DNA of 45,520 nt from Bacteroidales bacterium. Lineage in GTDB: Bacteria > Bacteroidota > Bacteroidia > Bacteroidales > UBA932. The DNA lies in contig JAEEOM010000053.1 of NCBI GenBank assembly GCA_016284265.1, forward strand, positions 1-45,520. Direction: 5' to 3'. Shown in pieces: positions 1 to 8,807 of this stretch; position 1 is the first letter of the stretch, and each line of letters starts with the position of its first letter. The notes below the pieces were generated by a model. That model was not told the origin of the DNA, searched no databases, and saw only the letters and a program-made list of their open reading frames with translations. Position numbers and translations under genes: made by a program.

Positions 1-3000
1 GAGAGGCCCAGGTCAACTACCGTCGGAAGCGGTGCGGCCGGTTGAATCCGGTCAGCATAGCTACTCCAGTACTGAGCTGTCTTATAAGCATCGAGGGAAG
101 CTGAGGGGACATAGATCGGACAGTCGTTCGTACTACTGAACATGTTATTGTGTCCTGTCGGAGGTGTAGTCGCTTTTACTGTAATTTCTGAAAGAGCAGG
201 ACAATAATTCACAGCCCTCCAATCAAGAGAACTCAATGATTGAGGTAACGTGACACTAAGTAGTTGCGTGGACCCGATGACAAAACGCTCAATCCGAGTC
301 ACGCCTTCTGGAACCGAATAGGAGGTCAATCCGGCAGGAGCAAAGGCCACCATTTTGCCATTGACTACCAGTGCCCGTCCATCATCCGTTGCGAACTTCC
401 CAGTAAAAGACTCCAAATCATTGCAAAGGAAAAAAGACTGGCCATCAATACTGGTGACGCTTTGAGGAATATCCACGGTTGTCAGACCGGTGCCCGAGAA
501 GGCGGCCCCACAAATTGAAAGCAATCCGTCAGGGAGAGTGACGTCTGTCAAAGCTGAAAAGTCGTTGAAAGTGTAGTACTCAATCGTTTTTACACCATCT
601 GGGATAGCATAGGACGTCAGTCCGGCAGGGGCAAAGGCCTTCAACGTATCACTAGATACGATGGCACGACCGTCTGAGGTGGCATATTTTGAAGAAATGG
701 AACGGAGATTATGGCAATTGGTAAATGTGCCATAACCGAATCTGTCCACGCTCTCGGGAATGCTGATAGTGACAAGTCGGGATGCATCCCAAAACGCATA
801 CGTATCCAGAATAGTAACTGGCCCACTGAACGTTATGACACCCTTCCCATTCTCATAGGTATTCGAAGTGATTGTGACATCGCCGAAGACATCCGTATGC
901 TCCGGCTCCAGGACAGCACCGTCGGTAGTCGTATACCAGATTTCATTGGTAGCCGGCCCGGAACCGATATACACGATTTCGGTACCGCTGTCTTTCTCCA
1001 ACGTTTCGATTCCCTGACCGGTAGCTAAATAAAGCGTAGCCAGATTAGAATTGTTCCGACAATCCAAACTGCTTAGCGAAGTATTGTTACTCACATCCAA
1101 GCTTGTCAGATGATTGTCACCGCAAGACAAATACGTCAACGATGTGTTCTTGCTCACATCCAGGCCCGTCAGTTGATTGGAAAAACAATACAATTCCATC
1201 AATGCACTATTATTACTCACATCCAGGCTCGTCAATTGATTGCAATGGCATTCCAAATGAGTCAACGATGTGTTCTTACTTACATCCAGACTCGTAAGTT
1301 GATTAAAACCGCACCACAATGTTTGTAGTGCCGTGTTTTTGCTCACATCCAGGCTCGTAAGAGTAAGACTACAGCAATCCAAATAAGTCAACTCCGTGTT
1401 GCCGGACAAATCCAAAGATGTCAACGAGGCGAATATCTCCTCGCCAGCTTCATTATAAAAATGCATTACACCATCAATTGTCCGGCCGTTGTCCCAGTTG
1501 AGGCTGCATGTCAAAGACTGCAGATTCTTGAAATACTCGATACCAGTCATTGAAGCGACCAGTTCCGGATTGACTGTCATGATTGTGACCGCACTGCACT
1601 CCTCTGCAGAAAGCACACCGTTTTTGTCGGTATCGAAGTTTTCAAAAACGTATGCCCTGAAATGTTCGTCAGGGAAGTCAGTCGCTACGGCACCCGAGGG
1701 CATCGCGGTGATCCGGTCGGCATATTGGCTCCAGCCTTCGGCCGCTTTATAGGTATCCACGGAAGAAGCCGGCACATAAATCGGGCAGTTGTTGGTGTTG
1801 GTGAATACAGCATTAGGCATAGACCAAGTCTGGAGAGTGGGAGGCGTAGTTGCCAAAACACTTATGGTTGTCAAAGAGTTACAACTATTGAAAGCAGTCT
1901 CGCCAATCATGGTGACACTTTCAGGAATCGAGATGGTATTCAGCGTCGTGCAATAAGAGAAAACACCCCATGGAATATAGGTAACACTCGACGGAATGGT
2001 GTACCCGGTCAAACCAGCAGGAGCAAAACCTACAACAACGCCACCGACAACCAGACAACGATGGTCGTCACTTGCGAATTGTCCATTGAATTCCCGCAAG
2101 GAAGAACACTGAGAAAAAACCCCGCTCCCGATACTGTTCACATTCTGCGGGATCGTAATCGATTCCAGCGCGCCACAACGGATAAATGCGCCATCTCCAA
2201 TACTTCGGAGGCTCTCCGGAAGAGAAATGGCCGTCAGCGAGCAACCTTCAAAAGCATTGATTCCTATGCTGGTCACACCGGATGGAATCGTAACCGACTG
2301 GATTGTGGAGTAGCAGGAAAAAGCATAATTACCGATGCTTGTCACGCCGTCGGGAACCGTGAAATCTGTCACTCCGGCCGCGGCTATGGTAATGAGCGTA
2401 CCATCTTTGATCAGGTACTTGTGGTCACTGCTGGCATACGCTCCCTGGAACGCCTTGACGGATGTGAGGTCCAGAAATGCGGCATCTCCAATCTCGGTCA
2501 CATTATCGGGAATCGTTACGTAGGTCAGCTTTTCACATGATGTGAAAGCATACGCTCCAATGCAGGTCAGGGTCGAAGGAAGGGTGATAGAGATCATATC
2601 GGAGCAATGAGAGAAAGCCCAGTCACCCAGCGTTGTCAATCCCTCCGGAAGTGTGGCAGAAGTGAGAGATGAAAGCTCAAAGGAAGCTCCACCGATTGTC
2701 TTTACAGGACCACTGAATTTAAGGACGCCCTTGCCGTCCACATAGGTATTTGAAACGACTGTCACATCGCCAAAGGAAGCCATACTGCTTAAAGTAACAA
2801 GATTCCCATTGCTTGTCGTGTACCAGATCTCATCGGCACCTTGTACGACTTCCTGATCTTCTTCCCACTCATATACCACATTCGACGCGACCGGCGACTC
2901 CAGCGTCGCCACCACCTGGTCCGGCGCCAAGATAATCTCCTCGATCGGGTTGTCCGTGCAGATCAGCGTCTGAAGGTTCGGGTTGTTCGACACGTCGATC

Positions 3001-4184
3001 TCCTCCAGCCTGTTCCCCGAGCAGTCCAGCTCCCACAGATGCACGTTCTTGCTCACGTCGATCCGCTCCAGCATGCCGCCATACGTCTCATTGCTCCGGC
3101 TGCTCTTCGTCTGCATCAGACTGCCGCGGCATGTCAGCTGCTCCAGGCTCGCGAAAAACTCGATCCCCTTGATCGAACGGATGTTGTCCGTGCTCACATT
3201 CACCACCTTGATGTTCTCCACTTCAGCTCCCGTCACCACGCCGTCATGATTGCTGTCGTAATTCGACAAACAGAACGCTTCGAAGTTGTCGTCATCGAAC
3301 TCAATCCCCACGTTGTCATAGTTCGGCTCCACCTTCAGCTCTTTCATCCAGTCAAGCGTGTTCCGTGTCACCGTATAGCTCTTTGTCGTCTTCTTCGTGT
3401 ATACCCCGCCCATGTCGTCCACCACCGTGATCTCGAAGCCGCCAGCCATCGTCACCGGCGGTACTACCAGCCAGAACTCCGTGTAGCTCGTCTCGCTCCT
3501 ACCCAACTTCACCGCAGGGTCGCACACCAGCGATATCGCGTCCGTCCCGCTCCCATCCACCGTCACCTCCGGCAAACCGCCAAGCGGCATCGTGATGCTC
3601 GCCTCACCCGCAATCTTCTCCCCGCCATTCGACTTCAACGTGATCCGGCGAACCGATATGTTGTCGCCGTACAAACGCAGCGACAGGTACCCACCCACGT
3701 TCTTGAATGCAAGGAAATTGTCCCCAGTCACCGCCACCATCGTGTTCGCCCCGATACCGAACGAATGCGCCTTGTACGCCTGCTCAGCAGGAAGCACCGT
3801 CGTCAGCACTCCCGCCGTCGACAACGCAGTCTCCGCCTTGTACGGATACACCGCGTACACGTTCTCCATTTCCGCTCCCGGCTCACCTTCTCCCACCGGC
3901 TCGAAACCGCCGGCCGTGTCGCCGTCGTCCCCTTCAAACGCAAACTGCCAGTTGTATGTACTCTGGTTGAAAATCGAGATCCGGTCGTCCGCGTTCCACA
4001 GCACCTTCATGCTCTCGTCCGCGTACACCTTCGTTTCCGGCGTCGTACATTCTTCCACGGCAGCCTGGAACACCACCTTCGCGCCGGGGGCTCCCGATCG
4101 CATCTTGCCGAACTGCTGATCGATCTCTGTCGTGCAGGAGGCCACCAGCAACAGCAGCGTTGCCAGCAATAATAGTTTTTTCAT
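1..4184 (-). CDS. BspA-like leucine-rich-repeat surface lipoprotein, C-terminus cut by window edge
   Basis: The frame is open from the ATG at 4184 to the window edge (1394 codons visible). It starts with a lipoprotein signal (MKKLLLLATLLLLVASC, lipobox VASC), so it is probably anchored in the outer membrane and exposed at the surface. Order of parts: fimbrillin-like domain (about residues 30-285, with KVLWNADDRISIF and NVGGYLSLRLYG); an EF-hand-like loop DSNHDGVVTGAE (about 307); short LRRs of the LDVSNN type (about 380-405); an EIWYTT linker module (about 450-490); BspA/LRR_5 repeats (about 490-800); a second EF-hand-like loop DTDKNGVLSAEE (about 850); at least six LTSLDVSKN repeats of about 21 residues (920-1050); a second EIWYTT module; and a second LRR_5 block (1120-1365). 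The last residues read VDLGL. BspA-type repeats are known in adhesion to host proteins; adhesion here is inference. G+C drops downstream of about 2870. Confidence 0.9.
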   Translation of the reverse strand, partial: MKKLLLLATLLLLVASCTTEIDQQFGKMRSGAPGAKVVFQAAVEECTTPETKVYADESMKVLWNADDRISIFNQSTYNWQFAFEGDDGDTAGGFEPVGEGEPGAEMENVYAVYPYKAETALSTAGVLTTVLPAEQAYKAHSFGIGANTMVAVTGDNFLAFKNVGGYLSLRLYGDNISVRRITLKSNGGEKIAGEASITMPLGGLPEVTVDGSGTDAISLVCDPAVKLGRSETSYTEFWLVVPPVTMAGGFEITVVDDMGGVYTKKTTKSYTVTRNTLDWMKELKVEPNYDNVGIEFDDDNFEAFCLSNYDSNHDGVVTGAEVENIKVVNVSTDNIRSIKGIEFFASLEQLTCRGSLMQTKSSRSNETYGGMLERIDVSKNVHLWELDCSGNRLEEIDVSNNPNLQTLICTDNPIEEIILAPDQVVATLESPVASNVVYEWEEDQEVVQGADEIWYTTSNGNLVTLSSMASFGDVTVVSNTYVDGKGVLKFSGPVKTIGGASFELSSLTSATLPEGLTTLGDWAFSHCSDMISITLPSTLTCIGAYAFTSCEKLTYVTIPDNVTEIGDAAFLDLTSVKAFQGAYASSDHKYLIKDGTLITIAAAGVTDFTVPDGVTSIGNYAFSCYSTIQSVTIPSGVTSIGINAFEGCSLTAISLPESLRSIGDGAFIRCGALESITIPQNVNSIGSGVFSQCSSLREFNGQFASDDHRCLVVGGVVVGFAPAGLTGYTIPSSVTYIPWGVFSYCTTLNTISIPESVTMIGETAFNSCNSLTTISVLATTPPTLQTWSMPNAVFTNTNNCPIYVPASSVDTYKAAEGWSQYADRITAMPSGAVATDFPDEHFRAYVFENFDTDKNGVLSAEECSAVTIMTVNPELVASMTGIEYFKNLQSLTCSLNWDNGRTIDGVMHFYNEAGEEIFASLTSLDLSGNTELTYLDCCSLTLTSLDVSKNTALQTLWCGFNQLTSLDVSKNTSLTHLECHCNQLTSLDVSNNSALMELYCFSNQLTGLDVSKNTSLTYLSCGDNHLTSLDVSNNTSLSSLDCRNNSNLATLYLATGQGIETLEKDSGTEIVYIGSGPATNEIWYTTTDGAVLEPEHTDVFGDVTITSNTYENGKGVITFSGPVTILDTYAFWDASRLVTISIPESVDRFGYGTFTNCHNLRSISSKYATSDGRAIVSSDTLKAFAPAGLTSYAIPDGVKTIEYYTFNDFSALTDVTLPDGLLSICGAAFSGTGLTTVDIPQSVTSIDGQSFFLCNDLESFTGKFATDDGRALVVNGKMVAFAPAGLTSYSVPEGVTRIERFVIGSTQLLSVTLPQSLSSLDWRAVNYCPALSEITVKATTPPTGHNNMFSSTNDCPIYVPSASLDAYKTAQYWSSYADRIQPAAPLPTVVDLGL

Positions 4185-4209
4185 GGTTATTCTGTTGTAA
4201 GGTTCGTTA

Positions 4210-5070
4210 TTACTCCATCACGACCTCCAGGGGGTTCATCCAGTCGAGTTGGCTGCGAACCACCGTAAAGCTCTTGCCCGTCGTCACCGTGAACTGATTG
4301 CCCTCGCTGTCCATCACCATCACCGTGAAGCCCTTCGTAAACGTCACAGGCGGCACCACGAACCAGAAGTCCGTGTACTGCTCAGCAGTCGCACCGAGTT
4401 CTACGGCAGGTTCGCACACCAGCGATATCTCGCCAGTCGCCGTATTATCCATCGTCGTAACCGGTGTTCCGCCGACAGACATCGCAACAGTTGCCTTGCC
4501 GGCGATCGGCTCTCCGCTGTTGCCCTGCAGTATAATCTGGCTTACCGACACGCCCTTGCCATACAGACGCAAGGACAAGTAGCCGCCCACATTCTTGAAC
4601 AACAACATTTTATCCTCCGATGCAGCCACCATCGTGTTCGCGCCCACACCGAATGAATTTGCCTTCCACGTCTGTTCCGCAGGCAGCGTTACCGTGAAAT
4701 ACGTACCGTCATTGTTCAACTTATTTTTCTTATTGTACGGATAGATGGCAAAATAATAATTCACATTATTGCCGGTAATGAAACCCGATGCAGGGATCTT
4801 CTCAAACTCGCCGGACGCGTCCCCGTCATTTCCAAGAAACTTGTACTGGTAATTGTACGTCGTCTTGTCGAACATCGAAATCCGGTCGTCCGCATTCCAC
4901 AGAACCTTGAGGCCCGTATCCGCATATACCTTTGTCATGGGCTGGTCACAGCCCTCGACCGCAGCATAAATTCTGGAACTTGCCTCTGCAGACTCAGTCA
5001 CCGGCTCCAACTGCGCCGTGCAGGAAACCAACGCAATGGCCAAAAAGAGGGAAAAAAAGCTTCTTTTCAT
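4210..5070 (-). CDS. fimbrillin-like lipoprotein, paralogue of the neighbouring BspA N-terminus
   Basis: This encodes 286 aa with a lipoprotein signal (MKRSFFSLFLAIALVSC, lipobox ALVSC). The body matches, motif for motif, the first 285 residues of the large LRR protein 25 bp downstream: VLWNADDRIS, TTYNYQ, a YAIYPY-type segment, LPAEQ, SFG(V/I)GANTMVA, KNVGGYLSLRLYG, ISLVC(E/D)PAV, VVPPVT and a terminal LDWM. It therefore holds just the fimbrillin-like beta domain, without EF-hand or LRR parts. The family is common in Bacteroidales as secreted lipoproteins or pilus-related subunits, but no pilus genes are visible here. Both genes probably form one transcript from the promoter at 5116-5147. 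Fold family is fairly sure, function unknown. Confidence 0.88.
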   Translation of the reverse strand: MKRSFFSLFLAIALVSCTAQLEPVTESAEASSRIYAAVEGCDQPMTKVYADTGLKVLWNADDRISMFDKTTYNYQYKFLGNDGDASGEFEKIPASGFITGNNVNYYFAIYPYNKKNKLNNDGTYFTVTLPAEQTWKANSFGVGANTMVAASEDKMLLFKNVGGYLSLRLYGKGVSVSQIILQGNSGEPIAGKATVAMSVGGTPVTTMDNTATGEISLVCEPAVELGATAEQYTDFWFVVPPVTFTKGFTVMVMDSEGNQFTVTTGKSFTVVRSQLDWMNPLEVVME

Positions 5071-5115
5071 AAAAACACAAAAATATTAAACATAAATAGT
5101 TTCATCACTGAACAT

Positions 5116-5147
5116 CAAAATTACTCTTTTCACGGAATAATCGCAAA
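5116..5147 (-). promoter_or_regulatory. Bacteroidota-type promoter for the surface lipoprotein pair
   Basis: Read on the minus strand, TTTG (5144-5147) is followed after 20 nt by TAATTTTG (5116-5123). This matches the Bacteroidota -33/-7 pattern TTTG-N19-21-TAnnTTTG and is the best two-box promoter in the window. It predicts a leader of about 40 nt before the ATG at 5070. Confidence 0.6.
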
Positions 5148-5153
5148 TCTTTT

Positions 5154-5161
5154 TATCTTTG
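5154..5161 (+). promoter_or_regulatory. -7 promoter box for the cysteate-synthase-like gene
   Basis: TATCTTTG matches TAnnTTTG; a second possible box, TATATTTG, overlaps downstream at 5162-5169. No good -33 TTTG is present. Transcription from here starts near 5167, so the TTG at 5167 cannot be the start codon, and ATG 5191 is preferred over ATG 5176. Confidence 0.5.
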
Positions 5162-5190
5162 TATATTTGAAAATAATGAATCGAAAAAAC

Positions 5191-6477
5191 ATGAAAGATT
5201 TTCAACCTACCCGATACCATTTGGAGACGGTGGCCACAGGACGCCGTTTTGAAGATAGCGGATGGGCGCTGGCAGACCCTCAGTGCAAGGAGCCGTCGCT
5301 GGTGCGCGCCATTTATGAAAAGAAACAGATTGAATTCGGTCCGGACGATTGGGGCATCTACCAGTTCGCCGACTGGATGCCGATCCGGCGGACGCTGAAA
5401 GGTTCCGCCGCTACCATGACCTATAAGAGCGAGAAACTGGCGGCCCGGCTGGGCCTGCCCAATCTCCATATTGCTTTCTCAGGATACTGGCCGGAGAAGG
5501 GCGGTGCCATGACCACCTGCTCGTTCAAGGAAACGGAAGCCTACAGCGTATGTGCGCGTATTCCTGACGGGGAAAAACGGGTGCTGGTGGTCGCTTCCGC
5601 CGGCAACACGGCACGCGCTTTTGCCAAAGTCTGTTCGGAGAACAATATCCCGTTGCTGCTCAGCGTGCCGGAAGAGAACATCGGTGCGCTCTGGTTTGAG
5701 AAGCCGCTCAACGATTGCGTGAAACTCATCTGCTCGCCGAAGGGTACCGACTATTTCGATGCCATCGCCCTGAGCGACGCGGCCTGCACCTCGCCCCTGT
5801 TCTTTGCCGAAGGCGGAGCGAAGAATGTCGCACGGCGCGACGGCATGGCCACCACCGTCCTGTCAGCCGCGAAAGCCATCGGTCAGATTCCCGATGCCTA
5901 TTTCCAGGCCATCGGCTCCGGCACCGGCACCATCGCTGCCTGGGAGGCAAATCTCCGCCTGATCGAGGACGGCCGCTTCGGCAGCCACAAGATGAAACTC
6001 TTCCCATCGCAGAATGTGCCCTTCCTTCCGATGTTCGATGCATGGAAAGCCGGTAGCCGCGCCCTCCTGCCGATGGACGACGAGGATGCCCGCAAAAAAG
6101 CGCTGATGATCGACGCCAAGGTGCTCTCCAACCGGCGGCCGCCGTACAGCCTGCGGGGTGGTCTCTACGATGCCTTGTGCGATGCCGGCGGCGACATGGA
6201 ATGTGCCACCAACGATGACATCGCCGCCATGAAGCAGCTCTTCCTCGAGACCGAAGGCATCGATATCCACGAGGCCGCGGCTGTCGCTCTGAAGGGCATG
6301 ATCAACGCTTTCGAGGCCGGCAAACTGCCTCGCGATGCCACGGCAATGCTGAACATTACCGGTGGCGGCCAGGCCCGCTTCCAGCGGGAACACGCCTGTC
6401 ATTACCTGAAGCCCAGCCTGATCGGCAACGCATCCGACCCGGGCATTGTCGAAAAAATAGAAAACCTGTTCCAATAA
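5191..6477 (+). CDS. cysteate synthase-like PLP enzyme (threonine synthase superfamily)
   Basis: 428 aa. Cysteate synthase makes L-cysteate from O-phosphoserine and sulfite; in methanogens it serves coenzyme M synthesis, and in Bacteroidota cysteate is the head-group precursor of sulfonolipids such as capnine. Visible family marks: TYKSEKLAARLGL, FSGYWPEKG, the PLP-lysine motif TCSFKETEAY (Lys113 from this start), VVASAGNTARAFAK, EGGAKNVARRDGM, the phosphate-binding-like run GSGTGTIAAWEA, VLSNRRPPYS, LRGGLYDAL and LNITGGG. These fit the cysteate synthase branch as I remember it better than ordinary ThrC, which has SFKDR and a longer chain. Start chosen after the -7 box; ATG 5176 is possible. 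The GH89 gene follows after 8 nt, so they are probably co-transcribed. Ordinary threonine synthase is the main alternative, judged less likely. Confidence 0.8.
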   Translation: MKDFQPTRYHLETVATGRRFEDSGWALADPQCKEPSLVRAIYEKKQIEFGPDDWGIYQFADWMPIRRTLKGSAATMTYKSEKLAARLGLPNLHIAFSGYWPEKGGAMTTCSFKETEAYSVCARIPDGEKRVLVVASAGNTARAFAKVCSENNIPLLLSVPEENIGALWFEKPLNDCVKLICSPKGTDYFDAIALSDAACTSPLFFAEGGAKNVARRDGMATTVLSAAKAIGQIPDAYFQAIGSGTGTIAAWEANLRLIEDGRFGSHKMKLFPSQNVPFLPMFDAWKAGSRALLPMDDEDARKKALMIDAKVLSNRRPPYSLRGGLYDALCDAGGDMECATNDDIAAMKQLFLETEGIDIHEAAAVALKGMINAFEAGKLPRDATAMLNITGGGQARFQREHACHYLKPSLIGNASDPGIVEKIENLFQ

Positions 6478-6485
6478 ACCCTTCT

Positions 6486-8696
6486 ATGAAACGCTTCCTC
6501 CTCCTTGCCCTGGCCATCTTCACGCTGACCGTGGCCGGTTGCGGTACGACGCCCCGGGACGACAGCCCCGACGCAGTTGCTGCCCGCGCATTGGCCACAC
6601 GCATCATCCCCGGTCAGGCCGGACATTTCGTCTTCGAAACCCTGCCGGCCGACACGGCTGACTTCTTTACACTCCGGCAGGAAGGCCGCAAAATAGTCAT
6701 CGGCGGCAACAACGCCAACTCCATGGCCGTCGGCCTCAACTACTACCTGAAGTATTACTGCCACACGAACATCGGCTGGTTCGCCTGGGACAAGGGCCCC
6801 CTGCCCAAAGCCCTGCCGCGCGTGGAAACTCCGGTACGGATTGATGCCCGCGTGCCTGAACGCTTCTTCCTCAACTACTGCACGTACGGCTACACCATGC
6901 CTTGGTGGGGCTGGAAAGAGTGGGAGCATTTCATCGACTGGATGGCCTTGAACGGCATCAACTTGCCGCTCGCCATCACGGGCCAGGAATCCATCTGGTA
7001 TCAAGTGTGGACAGAACTCGGTCTGGGCGATGAAGAGGTCCGCAGCTACTTCACGGGTCCGGCCCATCTGCCGTGGCACCGGATGCTGAACATCGACCGC
7101 TGGGGCGGCCCGCTGCCGAAATCCTGGTTGGAAGGACAGGAAGCCCTGCAAAAGCAGATCGTAGCCCGCGAACGCGAGTTGAACATGAAGCCCGTGCTCC
7201 CGGCTTTTGCCGGACACGTCCCTCCTGAACTCAGCCGCATCTATCCCGATGCCAAGATCGAGCGGATGAGCGACTGGGCCGGCTTTGCCCTGGAAGATTA
7301 TCCCTGGTTCCTCGATCCGGAAGACAACCTGTTCCCTGTAATCCAGAAAAAATTCCTTGACAAGGAGATCGAGATCTACGGCACCGACCATATCTACGGC
7401 ATCGACATCTTTAACGAGATGATTCCCAAGAGCTGGGAGCCCGACTACCTGGCCGGCGTGAGCAAGGGCGTTTATGAGTCACTCGCAACCGCCGACCCCG
7501 CCGCCACCTGGCTCCAGATGACCTGGCTCTTCTACAACGAACGCCGCTACTGGTTCGAGGGCGACAGTGATGCCCGCGTGAAGGCATTCCTTACCTCCTA
7601 CCCTGCCGAGAAATCGATCCTGCTCGACTACTATTGCGAGCGGATGGAGGTCTGGCGCAAAACGCAGAGCTATTACAGCATTCCGTTCATTTGGTGCTAT
7701 CTGGGCAACTTCGGCGGCAACACCTTCCTGGCCGGCAACATCCAGGAGATCGCCGGGCTGATCGAGGGCACCTTCGCCGAGGCCGGGCCTTCCTTCAAGG
7801 GCCTGGGGTCCACGCTGGAGGGCTTCGACTGCAACCCGTTCATGTACCAGTTCGTCTTTGAGAAGGCGTGGAATTTCCCGCAACATCAGGACCTTGACAT
7901 CTGGGGTGCCGAACTGTCCCGGATGCGTGCAGGCGTGGACAACGAAGACGCCCGGGAGGCTTGGGAGGAACTCTTTAAAGAGATTTACATCCAGCGCTCC
8001 GTGCCTGGCCACAGCCCGATCATGAACCTGCGGCCTTCGTTCAGCCGGTCCAGTTCCTACCACTCCAGCGTGAAGTTCAATTACGAAAATGAGAAACTAC
8101 ACGAGGTAATCGTCCACCTGCTGGCCGCCGGAGGCAAAGGTCCGTCCTATGAATTTGACCTGGTCAACCTCACGCGACAATATCTGAGCAACCAGTTCGA
8201 ACAGCTCTTCGCCGACTACAAAACGGCTTATGAGCAAGGTGACACCGAAACCATGAAAGCCCGTCAGACGGAGATGCTCGCCACTTTCGACACCCTCGAC
8301 GAACTGCTGGGCTCGCAAGCTTATTTTCTGGTCGGAAAATGGATCGCGGACGCCCGTGCCTGGGGTGCTACGCCGGCTGAGGCCGACTACTTCGAGTCCA
8401 ATGCCCGCAACCTGCTCACCAGCTGGGGCGACCGCGGCAACCTGCTGACCGACTACGCCGACCGTTCCTGGGCCGGCCTGGTAGGTACCTACTACAAGGG
8501 CCGGTGGGAACTCTTCTTCCAGGCCGTTGATGAGGCAATCGCCGCCGGAGAAAAACTGGAAGGCGCCCGCTACGACAAGCTGCTGGAAAAGATGAAGGAC
8601 TTTGAATACGCCTGGTGGGCTGAACGTCCCGGCCAGTTCGCCGCCACGCCGGCCGGCGACCCGGTCGCGCTGGTGCGGAAGATTATGGAGCCCTGA
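6486..8696 (+). CDS. alpha-N-acetylglucosaminidase, family GH89, lipoprotein
   Basis: 736 aa, homologous to human NAGLU and to clostridial GH89 enzymes, which remove terminal alpha-linked GlcNAc from heparan sulfate or from class III mucin glycans. The N-terminus is a lipoprotein signal (MKRFLLLALAIFTLTVAGC), so the enzyme sits on the cell envelope. Motifs: LNYYLKYYCH in the N-terminal domain, then RFFLNYCTYGYTMPWWGW, WMALNGINLPLA, LPAFAGHVP, DIFNEM with the likely acid/base Glu311, and TLEGFDCNP with the likely nucleophile Glu445. These positions are close to human Glu316 and Glu446. An all-helical C-terminal domain follows. Length is normal. Start is the only ATG next to the signal peptide. 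Points to a gut, mucin- or glycosaminoglycan-feeding lifestyle (inference). Confidence 0.93.
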   Translation: MKRFLLLALAIFTLTVAGCGTTPRDDSPDAVAARALATRIIPGQAGHFVFETLPADTADFFTLRQEGRKIVIGGNNANSMAVGLNYYLKYYCHTNIGWFAWDKGPLPKALPRVETPVRIDARVPERFFLNYCTYGYTMPWWGWKEWEHFIDWMALNGINLPLAITGQESIWYQVWTELGLGDEEVRSYFTGPAHLPWHRMLNIDRWGGPLPKSWLEGQEALQKQIVARERELNMKPVLPAFAGHVPPELSRIYPDAKIERMSDWAGFALEDYPWFLDPEDNLFPVIQKKFLDKEIEIYGTDHIYGIDIFNEMIPKSWEPDYLAGVSKGVYESLATADPAATWLQMTWLFYNERRYWFEGDSDARVKAFLTSYPAEKSILLDYYCERMEVWRKTQSYYSIPFIWCYLGNFGGNTFLAGNIQEIAGLIEGTFAEAGPSFKGLGSTLEGFDCNPFMYQFVFEKAWNFPQHQDLDIWGAELSRMRAGVDNEDAREAWEELFKEIYIQRSVPGHSPIMNLRPSFSRSSSYHSSVKFNYENEKLHEVIVHLLAAGGKGPSYEFDLVNLTRQYLSNQFEQLFADYKTAYEQGDTETMKARQTEMLATFDTLDELLGSQAYFLVGKWIADARAWGATPAEADYFESNARNLLTSWGDRGNLLTDYADRSWAGLVGTYYKGRWELFFQAVDEAIAAGEKLEGARYDKLLEKMKDFEYAWWAERPGQFAATPAGDPVALVRKIMEP

Positions 8697-8719
8697 TTCC
8701 GGCGACGGCTTTTGGGGTG

Positions 8720-8785
8720 GCAGATATTCGACTGATTATCTGCGGTTTACACGAAATCGCTTGCGCAAAAATACACAAGCGATTT
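8720..8785. terminator. inverted repeats between convergent genes, probable bidirectional terminator
   Basis: Between the ends of the GH89 gene and folC lie two stems: GCAGATA/TATCTGC (8720-8726 and 8737-8743) and a perfect 10-bp stem AAATCGCTTG/CAAGCGATTT (8754-8763 and 8776-8785). No strong U-tract follows, so the terminator role rests on position. Confidence 0.45.
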
Positions 8786-8807
8786 ATATCATTTCGCTGG
8801 CTATCAG

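Noticed and set aside
1080-1425. Regular ~63-nt periodic DNA repeats that look at first like a CRISPR array
   Set aside because: Translated on the minus strand they are 21-residue LTSLDVSKN leucine-rich repeats in an open frame, without unique spacers.
2841-4172. 443-codon Arg/His-rich plus-strand frame
   Set aside because: Opposite the fimbrillin-like coding region of the large lipoprotein; composition is typical of an antisense shadow.
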